This document shows positions 37,028 to 45,431 of a stretch of 52,405 nucleotides of DNA, one piece after another (within the stretch, counting starts at the first letter, position 1; each line of letters opens with the position of its first letter). Made by a program: the position numbers and the translations under genes. The DNA comes from an uncultured Alphaproteobacteria bacterium. GTDB taxonomy: Bacteria; Pseudomonadota; Alphaproteobacteria; RF32; CAG-239. The notes beneath the pieces were generated by a model. The model was not told the origin of the DNA. It made no database searches and was given only the letters and a program-made list of their open reading frames with translations. The stretch is taken from assembly GCA_944391335.1 (NCBI GenBank), contig CALXTF010000007.1:1-52405 (forward strand), read 5' to 3'.

Positions 37028-38366
37028 TTTGCAGCCATTCTTGAATTTTGATATTATGAATTCTCGCCATAACATCAGTAAAATAGGCATTAATCAGCAT
37101 TTGTTTAGCGTCTTTTTCGCCAATACCTCTTGAACGCATATAAAATAATTGTTCTTGATCTAATTCTCCACAAGCAGCTCCGTGAGAACATTTGACATCA
37201 TCGGCAAAAATTTCCAACTCTGGTTTAACATCAACTTCTGCCGTATCGCTTAACAGAAGAGCTTTATGTAATTGACGACCTTCAGTTTTTTGCGCATCTT
37301 GCGCAATATAAATTTTACCTTGAAAGACGCCTTTTGCTTCACCGCCGACAACCCCTTTTATCAATTGTGAAGAATAAGTTTCGGGTGATAAATGTTCTAT
37401 ATCGGTTGTTGTATCCAAAGTTGCCCAACCATTCATTAAATAAGCGGCATTAACTTCGGCTTTGGCGTTTTTTTCGAGCAAGCGGACTTGTGTTTCCGAA
37501 CGCCCTAAATCCGCTCCTTTTTGCAGACAAAAACCGTTATATATTCCTTGTGTTTTAATTCTGACCGAATTAAGAGCCAAATGAACCGCTTTATAAGCCT
37601 CGTTTTGATAACGGCAATGATCAAGTTCCGCTCCCGCCCCCAAATAAATTTCGTTGACGATATTATTAAAGTAACGAGATTTTGGTTCACCACTGTAATG
37701 ATAATATTCGACCAATTCCGCTTTTGCATCATCTTCCAAAACAATCAAATTGCGAATATTAACCAATAAATTTTCTTGTCCGCCATATGTATGATTTATC
37801 AGGGCCAAAGGTTTATCCAATTTCGCGCTCTTATGAATATGGATAAAAAGTCCTTCTTCTAAATAAGCGGTATTAAGAGCCGCAAACGGATATTTTGCAT
37901 AATCAATATATTTTCCAAGCAAATGATTTTCTTCACCGATTGCAAAAGCTTCCATTAAAGTCATAATTTCGACTCCGCTTGGTGTTGCCGGATAAATCGG
38001 CACGAATTTACCATTTTCAAAATGCAGTTCATAAGCTGCGAACGGCAAATGTTTTTTATTGCGACATTTACATTCATGTTTTTCTCTTTCCTCGTGGTGA
38101 TGACCGCAAGAACAACTTTCACCGTGTTGATGACAATTTTCACCGCAACAACAATGTTCTTCAATTTCTTTGCCTTCAATTTCCTCCAAAAACTTTGACG
38201 GTTCGACAACAAAATCATCAACTTTTAACGAATGTAATTTTGTATATTTCCATGCTTGGGTTTTAACTGTCGGCATCCAAAACGACGCACGAGCTTTTTC
38301 TCTCAAGCCTTCTATTCGCGGTATATTATAACCGAATAATTTCACCTCTTGTATTAAACCTGACAT
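37017..38366 (-). CDS. sufD: Fe-S cluster scaffold protein SufD with Cys/His-rich insert
   Basis: 449 residues. The SufD beta-helix core is clear: 'AYLMNGWATLDTTTDIEHLS', 'KGVFQGKIYIAQDAQKTEG', 'LLLSDTAEVDVKPELEIFAD' and 'CSHGAACGELDQEQLFYMRSRG'. It partners SufB and SufC in the SufBC2D assembly complex. Residues 71-101 hold an insert with 8 Cys and 7 His (C72, C73, C74, C78, C85, C87, C99, C101), right after the N-terminal helical part and before the core. Such a stretch is not part of classical SufD. Order sufC-sufD-hydrolase-sufS, one base from sufC. Confidence 0.93.
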   Translation of the reverse strand: MSGLIQEVKLFGYNIPRIEGLREKARASFWMPTVKTQAWKYTKLHSLKVDDFVVEPSKFLEEIEGKEIEEHCCCGENCHQHGESCSCGHHHEEREKHECKCRNKKHLPFAAYELHFENGKFVPIYPATPSGVEIMTLMEAFAIGEENHLLGKYIDYAKYPFAALNTAYLEEGLFIHIHKSAKLDKPLALINHTYGGQENLLVNIRNLIVLEDDAKAELVEYYHYSGEPKSRYFNNIVNEIYLGAGAELDHCRYQNEAYKAVHLALNSVRIKTQGIYNGFCLQKGADLGRSETQVRLLEKNAKAEVNAAYLMNGWATLDTTTDIEHLSPETYSSQLIKGVVGGEAKGVFQGKIYIAQDAQKTEGRQLHKALLLSDTAEVDVKPELEIFADDVKCSHGAACGELDQEQLFYMRSRGIGEKDAKQMLINAYFTDVMARIHNIKIQEWLQNEI

Positions 38367-38367
38367 T

Positions 38368-39126
38368 TTATTTGTCTTTCACAAATTCGGCATAGCCTTT
38401 TTCTTCCAGTTCTAAAGCCAGATTTTTATCGCCTGATTTAACGATACGGCCATCGGCAAAGACATGAACAAAATCGGGAACAATATAATTTAACAAGCGT
38501 TGATAATGAGTTATAACCAACAACGAACGTTTATTATCCCGAAGATTATTCACGCCTTCGGCTACGATTTTTAAGGCGTCAATATCGAGTCCCGAATCGG
38601 CTTCATCCAAAATTGCTAATTGAGGTTTTAAAACAGCCATTTGCAAAGTTTCCAAACGTTTTTTTTCTCCTCCGGAGAAGCCGACATTGACTGGTCTTTT
38701 AAGCATTTCCGCATCAATTCCCAATTTTCGTCCTTCTTCTCTGAGCATTTTAATAAATTCCATAGTATCGAGTTCAGGTTGATTATGATATTTACGTTGA
38801 GCATTAACGGCATATTTTAAGAAGCTGGTAACTGGAACCCCTGGAATTTCGACTGGATATTGCATAATAAGGAATATTCCTTCACAAGCTCTTTCTTCCA
38901 CGGACATTGTCATTAAATTTTTGCCGCGGAATTTAATAACGCCGGAAGTTATCTCATAGCCTGGTTTACCACACAACAGATAAGACAAAGTCGATTTTCC
39001 GGCTCCATTTGGTCCCATGATTGCATGAACCTCGCCTTCATTAATAGTCAAATTAAAACCTTTAATAATTTCTTTTCCGGCGACACCGGCATATAAATCT
39101 TCTATTTCGAGTAAAGGGGTATTCAT
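38368..39126 (-). CDS. sufC: Fe-S cluster assembly ATPase SufC
   Basis: 252 residues, ABC-type ATPase without membrane spans. Walker A '[15 protein letters not shown]', Q-loop, signature 'FSGGEKKRLETLQMAV', Walker B 'LAILDEADSGLDIDALK' and switch His in 'LLVITHYQRLL'. It drives conformational change in SufBD during cluster assembly. Starts one base after the MazG-like gene, ends one base before sufD. Confidence 0.96.
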   Translation of the reverse strand: MNTPLLEIEDLYAGVAGKEIIKGFNLTINEGEVHAIMGPNGAGKSTLSYLLCGKPGYEITSGVIKFRGKNLMTMSVEERACEGIFLIMQYPVEIPGVPVTSFLKYAVNAQRKYHNQPELDTMEFIKMLREEGRKLGIDAEMLKRPVNVGFSGGEKKRLETLQMAVLKPQLAILDEADSGLDIDALKIVAEGVNNLRDNKRSLLVITHYQRLLNYIVPDFVHVFADGRIVKSGDKNLALELEEKGYAEFVKDK

Positions 39127-39127
39127 T

Positions 39128-39430
39128 TTATTTTTCCTCTGTTTTGGGTTGTATTTTATCCCACTCGTTTAATCTGTTTTCTATCACTTTTATTTTATCG
39201 GCTTTATAAGCGGCGACTTTTTCTTCAATTTGATAATTTTCTTTTAATTGTTCAAGCATAATTTCGACATCGGCAGTTTCTTCAATAATCTCAGAGATAT
39301 TATTTTTTTTGCGATTGATGTTTTTTAATATTTCTTTCATCAATTCTGACATTTCTTCAACCACCATTAACATTTGCGCTTTTTCGCCCCAAGTTTTAAG
39401 GGCGCGTTTTAGAATAGGATTTATCATCAA
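39128..39430 (-). CDS. MazG-like all-alpha NTP pyrophosphohydrolase
   Basis: 100 residues. The metal-binding pattern of the all-alpha NTP-PPase superfamily is visible: '[16 protein letters not shown]' (EExxE) and '[16 protein letters not shown]' (ExxD) in two helices. These enzymes hydrolyse (d)NTPs to monophosphates and PPi, sometimes housecleaning damaged nucleotides. It sits between sufB and sufC, overlapping sufB by 4 bp, an unusual place. Small single-domain type, likely a dimer. MazG-like rather than full MazG because it has only one short domain; a phage-type origin is possible. Confidence 0.75.
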   Translation of the reverse strand: MMINPILKRALKTWGEKAQMLMVVEEMSELMKEILKNINRKKNNISEIIEETADVEIMLEQLKENYQIEEKVAAYKADKIKVIENRLNEWDKIQPKTEEK

Positions 39431-40878
39431 CCCACACTTCCTTCCAAACTAATATTGATAAGTTTTGCCGCCTCAATAGCAAATTCCATCGGCAGCTGTT
39501 GCATAACTTCTTTGCAAAAACCGTTAATAATTAAACTGACTGCGTTTTCTGCGGAAATTCCACGACTTTGACAATAAAAAAGTTGTTCATCGCTGATTTT
39601 GGATGTTGTTGCTTCATGTTCCAAAGTTGCCGTTCGACTTCTGTTTTCGACATAAGGCACGGTGTGCGAACCACAGGTTGAACCTATCAACAAACTATCA
39701 CATTGCGAATAGTTGCGGGCGTTATCGGCAGAAGATGCGACTTTGACTAAACCGCGATAGGTTTGATTGGAAAATCCGGCAGAAATACCTTTTGAGATAA
39801 TTTTTGAAGTTGTGTTTTTACCGATATGGATCATTTTAGTACCGGTATCTGCTTGTTGATAATTATTGGTTAACGCCACCGAATAAAATTCGCCGATTGA
39901 GTTATCTCCCTGCAACACGCAGGACGGGTATTTCCATGTAACAGCCGAACCTGTTTCGACCTGTGTCCATGACACTTTAGAATTAATTCCTCTGCAAGCC
40001 GCGCGTTTGGTTACAAAATTATAAACCCCGCCCTTACCGTTTTTATCTCCCGGATACCAGTTTTGCACAGTTGAATATTTAACTTCGGCGTTATCCAACA
40101 CCACAATTTCGACGATGGCTGCATGTAATTGATTTTCGTCTCTTTGGGGTGCTGTACAGCCTTCAAGATAAGACACATAACTCCCTTCTTCTGCCACAAT
40201 CAACGTCCGTTCGAACTGTCCGGTATTTTTAGCGTTGATACGAAAATAAGTTGATAATTCCATTGGGCAACGCACGCCTTTGGGAATATAAACAAAAGAA
40301 CCATCGGTAAACACCGCCGAATTAAGACAGGCAAAAAAATTGTCGGTATAAGGCACAACCGAGCCTAAATATTTTTTAACCAATTCGGGATGTTCTTTAA
40401 CTGCTTCGGAAATAGAACAAAAAACAACACCTTTTTCAGCCAGTTTGGCGCGGTAAGTCGTTGCTACCGACACACTATCAAACACGGCATCTACGGCGAC
40501 CACGCCTGCCAAGACTTCTTGCTCTTTTAAGGGGATTCCCAATTTATCATAAGTTGCCAAAATTTTTTTATCGACTTCATCCAAACTTTTGGGAGCGGTC
40601 TTGGTCTTGGGTGCTGAGTAATAATATAAATTTTGATAATCAATTTTATCATAAACCAGTTTAGCCCAAGTTGGCTCAGTCATCGTTTGCCAAAATTCAA
40701 AAGCTTTCAATCGTCTTTCCAACAGCCATTCAGGTTCACCCTTTTTAGCGGAAATCAAGCGGATAATATCCGGATTCAATCCCTTTGGAGCTGTTTCGCT
40801 TTGAATATCGGTTATGAAACCATATTTATATTTATCGCCGCTTTCATCAATAACTTCCAGTTTTTTACTTTCTGTCAT
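39427..40878 (-). CDS. sufB: Fe-S cluster assembly protein SufB
   Basis: 483 residues from ATG at 40878 with GGAAAAG ahead; an in-frame TTG at 40890 overlaps this site. Scaffold on which the cluster forms. Diagnostic segments: '[20 protein letters not shown]', '[20 protein letters not shown]', '[20 protein letters not shown]', '[17 protein letters not shown]' and '[18 protein letters not shown]'. First gene of a seven-gene suf operon; no iscR/sufR or sufA precedes it in the window. Confidence 0.96.
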   Translation of the reverse strand: MTESKKLEVIDESGDKYKYGFITDIQSETAPKGLNPDIIRLISAKKGEPEWLLERRLKAFEFWQTMTEPTWAKLVYDKIDYQNLYYYSAPKTKTAPKSLDEVDKKILATYDKLGIPLKEQEVLAGVVAVDAVFDSVSVATTYRAKLAEKGVVFCSISEAVKEHPELVKKYLGSVVPYTDNFFACLNSAVFTDGSFVYIPKGVRCPMELSTYFRINAKNTGQFERTLIVAEEGSYVSYLEGCTAPQRDENQLHAAIVEIVVLDNAEVKYSTVQNWYPGDKNGKGGVYNFVTKRAACRGINSKVSWTQVETGSAVTWKYPSCVLQGDNSIGEFYSVALTNNYQQADTGTKMIHIGKNTTSKIISKGISAGFSNQTYRGLVKVASSADNARNYSQCDSLLIGSTCGSHTVPYVENRSRTATLEHEATTSKISDEQLFYCQSRGISAENAVSLIINGFCKEVMQQLPMEFAIEAAKLINISLEGSVG

Positions 40879-40917
40879 TTTCTTTTCCAAGTAAAAATTG
40901 CACTTATTTTGAACGAC

Positions 40918-40946
40918 AATGTACTTTTTTTTCCCCTTAATTGCAA
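40918..40946 (-). promoter_or_regulatory. Candidate promoter of the suf operon
   Basis: Minus strand TTGCAA (40941-40946), 17-bp spacer, TACATT (40918-40923), about 40 bp upstream of the sufB start. The identical TTGCAA-17-TACATT pair precedes the gene at 44969. No obvious IscR- or Fur-like palindrome was seen around it. Confidence 0.45.
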
Positions 40947-41033
40947 GTTATATTTAAGCATAAAGGAAAAATTAAACATCTCACGATTACAATAGATTTT
41001 AATAAACATCGTTTAAGGAAGGTCGAACCGACA

Positions 41034-41879
41034 TTGCGAAAATTTTTAATTGGCATAATATTGTTTTGGCTTAGTGGGTGCGCCTCTTTATTTGGCACTC
41101 CGGAAACAATTATCGTTGAAAGAGGAGATACGCTATATAGTATATCTCGACGTTATGGTTTACCTTTGCGTGATGTTATTGATGCGAATAATCTTAAACC
41201 TCCTTATACTTTAAAAGTCGGACAAGTTCTTCGCCTTCCAATCAGCACTTATCATATTGTTTCCCGAGGAGACACTCTTTATGGAATTTCAAGACAATAC
41301 GGAGTTAACATAGAAACATTAAAACGAATTAATGGTCTTTCCTATCCTTATACATTAAATATCGGTCAAAAAATAGTACTACAAGGCAATTCAACAACAA
41401 CGTCCACCAAGAAAAGCATCCAAACCTCAAACAAACGCAACAATACCTCATATAAAAAATCCTCCTCAAACACCAAAAGCCAACGTGTTGTTTCGACCAA
41501 ACGTAAAAGTAAATTTTTATGGCCGGTTCAAGGAAAAATTGTATCAAAATTCGGAACAATTGGCAAAGGAAGGGCTAATGACGGTATAAATATTAAAGCC
41601 GTACGAGGCACAGCGGTTAAAGCGGCCGATGCCGGTACAGTTGCTTATGCCGGTAATGAACTTAAAGGCTTTGGCAATTTAATTTTAATACGCCACAATG
41701 ATGGTTGGATTACAGCTTATGCCCATAACGACCGTTTATTTGTAAAAAAAGGACAATATGTCAAACGAGGCGAAAAAATTGCAGCAGTTGGAACAACCGG
41801 TGGTGTCAACAGCCCACAACTGCATTTTGAAATTCGCGCAGGCACAAAAGCCGTTAATCCCATAAATTATTTACCTTAA
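41034..41879 (+). CDS. nlpD: NlpD-like LysM/degenerate M23 lipoprotein
   Basis: About 281 residues from TTG at 41034 (AAGGAAGG 11 bases upstream); the open frame to 40941 overlaps the suf promoter. A lipobox LSGC follows a short hydrophobic run, so it is an outer-membrane lipoprotein. Two LysM modules ('VERGDTLYSISRRYGLPLRD', 'VSRGDTLYGISRQYGVNIET') precede a Ser/Thr/Lys linker and an M23/LytM domain. The zinc ligands are partly lost: HxGID is 'NDGINI' and HLHFE is 'QLHFE', as in E. coli NlpD. It should activate an amidase rather than cut murein. Upstream of yajC as in other alphaproteobacteria. Confidence 0.9.
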   Translation: MRKFLIGIILFWLSGCASLFGTPETIIVERGDTLYSISRRYGLPLRDVIDANNLKPPYTLKVGQVLRLPISTYHIVSRGDTLYGISRQYGVNIETLKRINGLSYPYTLNIGQKIVLQGNSTTTSTKKSIQTSNKRNNTSYKKSSSNTKSQRVVSTKRKSKFLWPVQGKIVSKFGTIGKGRANDGINIKAVRGTAVKAADAGTVAYAGNELKGFGNLILIRHNDGWITAYAHNDRLFVKKGQYVKRGEKIAAVGTTGGVNSPQLHFEIRAGTKAVNPINYLP

Positions 41880-41893
41880 AAAACAAAAATTTG

Positions 41894-41922
41894 TTGAAGA
41901 TTTAATTTTTTATGGTTGTTAT
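41894..41922 (+). promoter_or_regulatory. Candidate promoter for yajC-secDF
   Basis: TTGAAG (41894-41899), 17-bp spacer, TGTTAT (41917-41922), about 55 bp ahead of yajC. Confidence 0.35.
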
Positions 41923-41976
41923 CCTAAGATAATGGTGTATATTCGTGTCCAGTTAATTTATTACAAGGAGAAAAAA

Positions 41977-42336
41977 ATGTTTATCAATGACGCTTTGGCA
42001 CAAACAACCACAGCCGTACCTCAAACTTCAATGATTAGCACGCTTATCCAACTGGCTCTAATCTTTCTTGTTTTTTATTTTATTCTTATTCGTCCGCAAC
42101 AGAAAAAAATTTCTCAACATCAAGCTATGCTCAATAGCATAAAAAAAGGTGATAAAATTATCACCGGCGGAGGAATTTATGGTATAGTCACCAAAGCTGA
42201 TGACATTGAATTGGAAGTGGAAATAGCTAAAGGGATTATCATTACTGTATGCCGCGCCACTGTTCGCGATATCATTGATGAAAAAAATATTGAACCTAAA
42301 GCTAAAAAAACAACAAAAAAACCAGAAAAAAAATAA
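41977..42336 (+). CDS. yajC: Sec translocon accessory subunit YajC
   Basis: 119 residues from ATG at 41977, preceded by AAGGAG; upstream in-frame ATG at 41932 lacks one. One membrane helix at about 20-40 ('LIQLALIFLVFYFILIRPQQ') is followed by the family signature 'RPQQKKISQHQAML' and 'IKKGDKIITGGGIYGIVTK'. Binds SecDF in the inner membrane. The end is Lys-rich. Ends 13 bp before secD. Confidence 0.94.
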   Translation: MFINDALAQTTTAVPQTSMISTLIQLALIFLVFYFILIRPQQKKISQHQAMLNSIKKGDKIITGGGIYGIVTKADDIELEVEIAKGIIITVCRATVRDIIDEKNIEPKAKKTTKKPEKK

Positions 42337-42349
42337 AAGGAACATTTTA

Positions 42350-43894
42350 ATGTATAAACTATCTAAATCCAGAATCTACATTATTCTTGTTATTTGTTTA
42401 GCTGGAATATTTTTTGCCATACCCAATTTTCTTGGTAGCAAAATCAACTTACCTTCATGGTGGCATCCCGTTAATCTCGGTCTTGATTTACAAGGCGGCT
42501 CAAACCTTCTTTTACAAGTCAAAATAGACGATGTTATTAAAGAAAGAATGGGACAAATCGAAGATGAAGTTCGTCAAGTACTAAGAGAAAACAGAATCCG
42601 CTATCAAAATTTAAAAACAAACCAAGATAATGTTAATGTTAAAATAGATAATCTTAATGCTCGTAATAAAGCAATTACGGCATTTAGAAAAATGAACCCG
42701 GATATTGAAGTTTCAGAAAATGCTGACGGTCTAATCACTATCCGCTACAAGGAACAAGCTCTAAATGAATTAAAATTAAAAATTATTGATCAATCAATAG
42801 AAATTGTTCGCCGCCGTGTTGATGAAACCGGAACATCAGAACCATCGATTCAAAGTCAAGGAACAGATCGTATAGCGGTTCAATTACCGGGAGAACAAAA
42901 TCCGGAACGAATTAAAGCTCTATTGGGTAAAACGGCAAAATTATCCTTCCATTTAGTAGATAGTAGAACATCTCCAGCAGATGCACGTCGTGGAAAATTA
43001 AGTAATACATCCCGATTAATCAATAGTGTCGAAGGTGAAACTTTAGTTATTGAAAGAAAACCCGTTGTCGGTGGTGAACATCTCATTGATGCGCGAGCTG
43101 CTTTTGACGGCGGTATGCCTATTGTCAGTTTTAAATTTGATAGTTATGGCGGTAAGAAATTCGGTGAAGCAACCCAAAATCATATAGGTGAGCGACTGGC
43201 TATCGTTTTAGATAATGAAGTTATTTCAGCTCCGAATATTCAATCAGCCATTCTCGGCGGTTCAGGACAAATCAGCGGAAACTTCACTGTTGAATCAGCT
43301 CAGGAATTGGCTTTATTACTCCGCTCAGGCGCATTACCCGCCCCCTTGGAAGTTTTAGAAGAAAGAACCGTCGGCGCAGGTCTTGGTTCTGATTCCATTC
43401 GTGAAGGATTAACCGCCTCCGTTATAGGGCTAATTGCGGTTGTTGCCTTCATGATTGCCGCATATGGTCTATTTGGCGTATTTACCACAATTGCCGTCTT
43501 CTTAAACTTATTCTTAATGCTCGGTATTTTAAGCCTTATAGGTGCAACATTAACCTTACCGGGAATAGCCGGTATCATTTTAACCATCGGTATGGCCGTT
43601 GATGCTAATGTTCTTATTTTTGAAAGAATGAGAGAAGAAGTTAAAGGCGGCCGCTCAACTCGTGATGCCGCTGAAGCCGGTTTTAATGAAGCTTGGGGAA
43701 CAATTGTCGATTCAAACCTAACCACTTTGGTAGCCGCTTTCGTTTTACTTTATTTCGGAACAGGACCGGTTAGAGGATTCGCTGTAACCTTGGCTATTGG
43801 TATTGCAACCTCAATGTTTACTTCGGTAACCGTCACCAGATTGATTATTACCGGTTGGTTGCAAAAATACAAACCAACAAAATTACCTATTTAA
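42350..43894 (+). CDS. secD: Protein translocase subunit SecD
   Basis: 514 residues from ATG at 42350 with AAAAGGAA upstream. It uses the proton gradient with SecF to pull proteins out on the periplasmic side. One N-terminal membrane helix, 'NLGLDLQGGSNLLLQV' of the first conserved region, a large periplasmic P1 domain and five C-terminal helices ('GLTASVIGLIAVVAFMIAAY', 'GIAGIILTIGMAVDANVLIF'). The D-x-N-V in 'AVDANVLIFERMRE' is the conserved charge. Followed by secF after 22 bp. Confidence 0.96.
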   Translation: MYKLSKSRIYIILVICLAGIFFAIPNFLGSKINLPSWWHPVNLGLDLQGGSNLLLQVKIDDVIKERMGQIEDEVRQVLRENRIRYQNLKTNQDNVNVKIDNLNARNKAITAFRKMNPDIEVSENADGLITIRYKEQALNELKLKIIDQSIEIVRRRVDETGTSEPSIQSQGTDRIAVQLPGEQNPERIKALLGKTAKLSFHLVDSRTSPADARRGKLSNTSRLINSVEGETLVIERKPVVGGEHLIDARAAFDGGMPIVSFKFDSYGGKKFGEATQNHIGERLAIVLDNEVISAPNIQSAILGGSGQISGNFTVESAQELALLLRSGALPAPLEVLEERTVGAGLGSDSIREGLTASVIGLIAVVAFMIAAYGLFGVFTTIAVFLNLFLMLGILSLIGATLTLPGIAGIILTIGMAVDANVLIFERMREEVKGGRSTRDAAEAGFNEAWGTIVDSNLTTLVAAFVLLYFGTGPVRGFAVTLAIGIATSMFTSVTVTRLIITGWLQKYKPTKLPI

Positions 43895-43916
43895 TTAAAC
43901 TATAAGGATCATAAAA

Positions 43917-44855
43917 ATGAAAATTTTTAGTTGGGTTACCAAAGATACAAATATCGACTTTATGAAATTCCGCAAAATTGGTTATACTTTGTCGATTGCA
44001 ATGGTGTTGTTATCTATTGTATGTATTGTTTTCAAAGGTTTTAATTACGGTATTGATTTTTCCGGCGGAATTCTTATCGAAATTAAAAGCCCTAATAAAA
44101 TAGATATGGAAGCCGTCCGCAAACAACTCTCCTCTGTTGATCTTGATGACATGAATTTACAATCTATTGGCGAAAACGGCGATGAAATGATGATTAGAGC
44201 TCAAACCAAAAGCCAAGATGAAAAAGCACAAATGAATGCAGTAAACGCAATAAAAACCATATTAGGCGATCAATATGAATACAGACGCGTCGAATTGGTT
44301 GGTCCTCAAGTCGGTAATGAGCTTAAAAAAGCCGGTGTTATTGCTTCTGTAATTGCTATTTTTGCCATTACTCTTTATATTTGGTTTCGTTTTGAATGGC
44401 AATTTGCTTTAGGGGCGATGGTCGGTCTTATTCATGACTTAATAACAACTATCGGCGTTTTATCCTTATTTAACTTTGATATAAGCTTAACCACAATTGC
44501 CGCAATTTTGACTTTAGCCGGTTATTCGGTAAATGATACCGTGGTTAATTATGATCGAATCAGAGAGAATTTACGCAAATATAAAAAAATGCCGCAATAT
44601 GATTTACTTAATAAAAGTACCAATGACATTTTTTCGCGTACAATTTTAACTGGTTTGACCACTTTATTAGCCTCAATCGCTCTATTCATATTTGGTGGAG
44701 ATACCTTAAGAAGTTTTTCCTTTACTATTGCTTGGGGTGTAATCATCGGAACTTATTCTTCAATTTATGTATCAACCACAATGTTAAATCTGTTTAATTT
44801 GAGAGCGAATCAAGAAACAGATAAAACCATTAATCCTTTTGGAAATATCGAATAA
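43917..44855 (+). CDS. secF: Protein translocase subunit SecF
   Basis: 312 residues with six membrane spans. 'GFNYGIDFSGGILIEIKSP' is the conserved SecF region, and 'LTLAGYSVNDTVVNYDRIRE' is the diagnostic helix 4 motif. Partner of SecD in the inner membrane. Last gene of the nlpD/yajC/secD/secF group; a strong terminator follows. Confidence 0.96.
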   Translation: MKIFSWVTKDTNIDFMKFRKIGYTLSIAMVLLSIVCIVFKGFNYGIDFSGGILIEIKSPNKIDMEAVRKQLSSVDLDDMNLQSIGENGDEMMIRAQTKSQDEKAQMNAVNAIKTILGDQYEYRRVELVGPQVGNELKKAGVIASVIAIFAITLYIWFRFEWQFALGAMVGLIHDLITTIGVLSLFNFDISLTTIAAILTLAGYSVNDTVVNYDRIRENLRKYKKMPQYDLLNKSTNDIFSRTILTGLTTLLASIALFIFGGDTLRSFSFTIAWGVIIGTYSSIYVSTTMLNLFNLRANQETDKTINPFGNIE

Positions 44856-44863
44856 GCAACTGT

Positions 44864-44894
44864 AAAAAACTCGTCTTTTTTAGACGAGTTTTTT
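44864..44894 (+). terminator. Terminator of the secDF operon
   Basis: AAAAAACTCGTCT (44864-44876) pairs with AGACGAGTTTTTT (44882-44894), loop of five T, six T at the end. Confidence 0.9.
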
Positions 44895-44910
44895 ACATAA
44901 TAAAAAATAT

Positions 44911-44939
44911 TTGCAATTTTCTCTTTTTTATGTTACATT
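44911..44939 (+). promoter_or_regulatory. Candidate promoter for the gene at 44969
   Basis: TTGCAA (44911-44916), 17-bp spacer, TACATT (44934-44939), directly after the secDF terminator. Confidence 0.45.
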
Positions 44940-44968
44940 TTTTCAAGTTATAACTTTGGACGAAGGTT

Positions 44969-45325
44969 ATGATTATAGACAGCAACAACACAAAACAAAG
45001 AAACATTTTAACCAATAAATGTTTTTACCAAACGACAGCTCAAATAATGCATGACTTTGAGCAAAAAGGGTACAAAAATTCTGCCGATGAAACCCTTAAA
45101 GTTATTGACGCCTATCATTCCTTAATCAAAAAGAAAACAAAAAATAATTTTAATGCCGATTATAACGCTGCTTTTGAAAAAATTGATCAAGCAATCAAAA
45201 TGCTTGCTAATAAAGTATTTTACGCTTACGATCGACGCTGTTATGACGAAGCGTACAAATCATTTGAAGAATTTGATCATGTGAACGCCATTATTGAACG
45301 TCAAAGAATAAAAAAATCAATATAA
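44969..45325 (+). CDS. Unknown 118-residue helical protein
   Basis: Not recognised. Soluble, highly charged, all-helical in appearance ('NFNADYNAAFEKIDQAIKML', 'YDEAYKSFEEFDHVNAIIER'), with two Cys (18, 91). A GAAGG site lies directly before ATG and a promoter 30 bp upstream. Stands alone between the secDF terminator and gpsA. Reads like a lineage-specific gene; a four-helix regulatory protein is possible but unproven. Confidence 0.55.
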   Translation: MIIDSNNTKQRNILTNKCFYQTTAQIMHDFEQKGYKNSADETLKVIDAYHSLIKKKTKNNFNADYNAAFEKIDQAIKMLANKVFYAYDRRCYDEAYKSFEEFDHVNAIIERQRIKKSI

Positions 45326-45431
45326 ATTTTCTGATGAATCTGCTTGAGGATAGTGCAAAGATAATATTTGCATTAGTTTTTTTTTGTTTTATGAATAGAA
45401 TATAATGGTTTTAACTTTATGGATGAAAATA

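Noticed and set aside
40879-41033. Extension of nlpD to 40941 and of sufB to 40890
   Set aside because: The nlpD extension covers the predicted suf promoter and would bury the lipoprotein signal; the sufB TTG overlaps the ribosome-binding site of the ATG at 40878.
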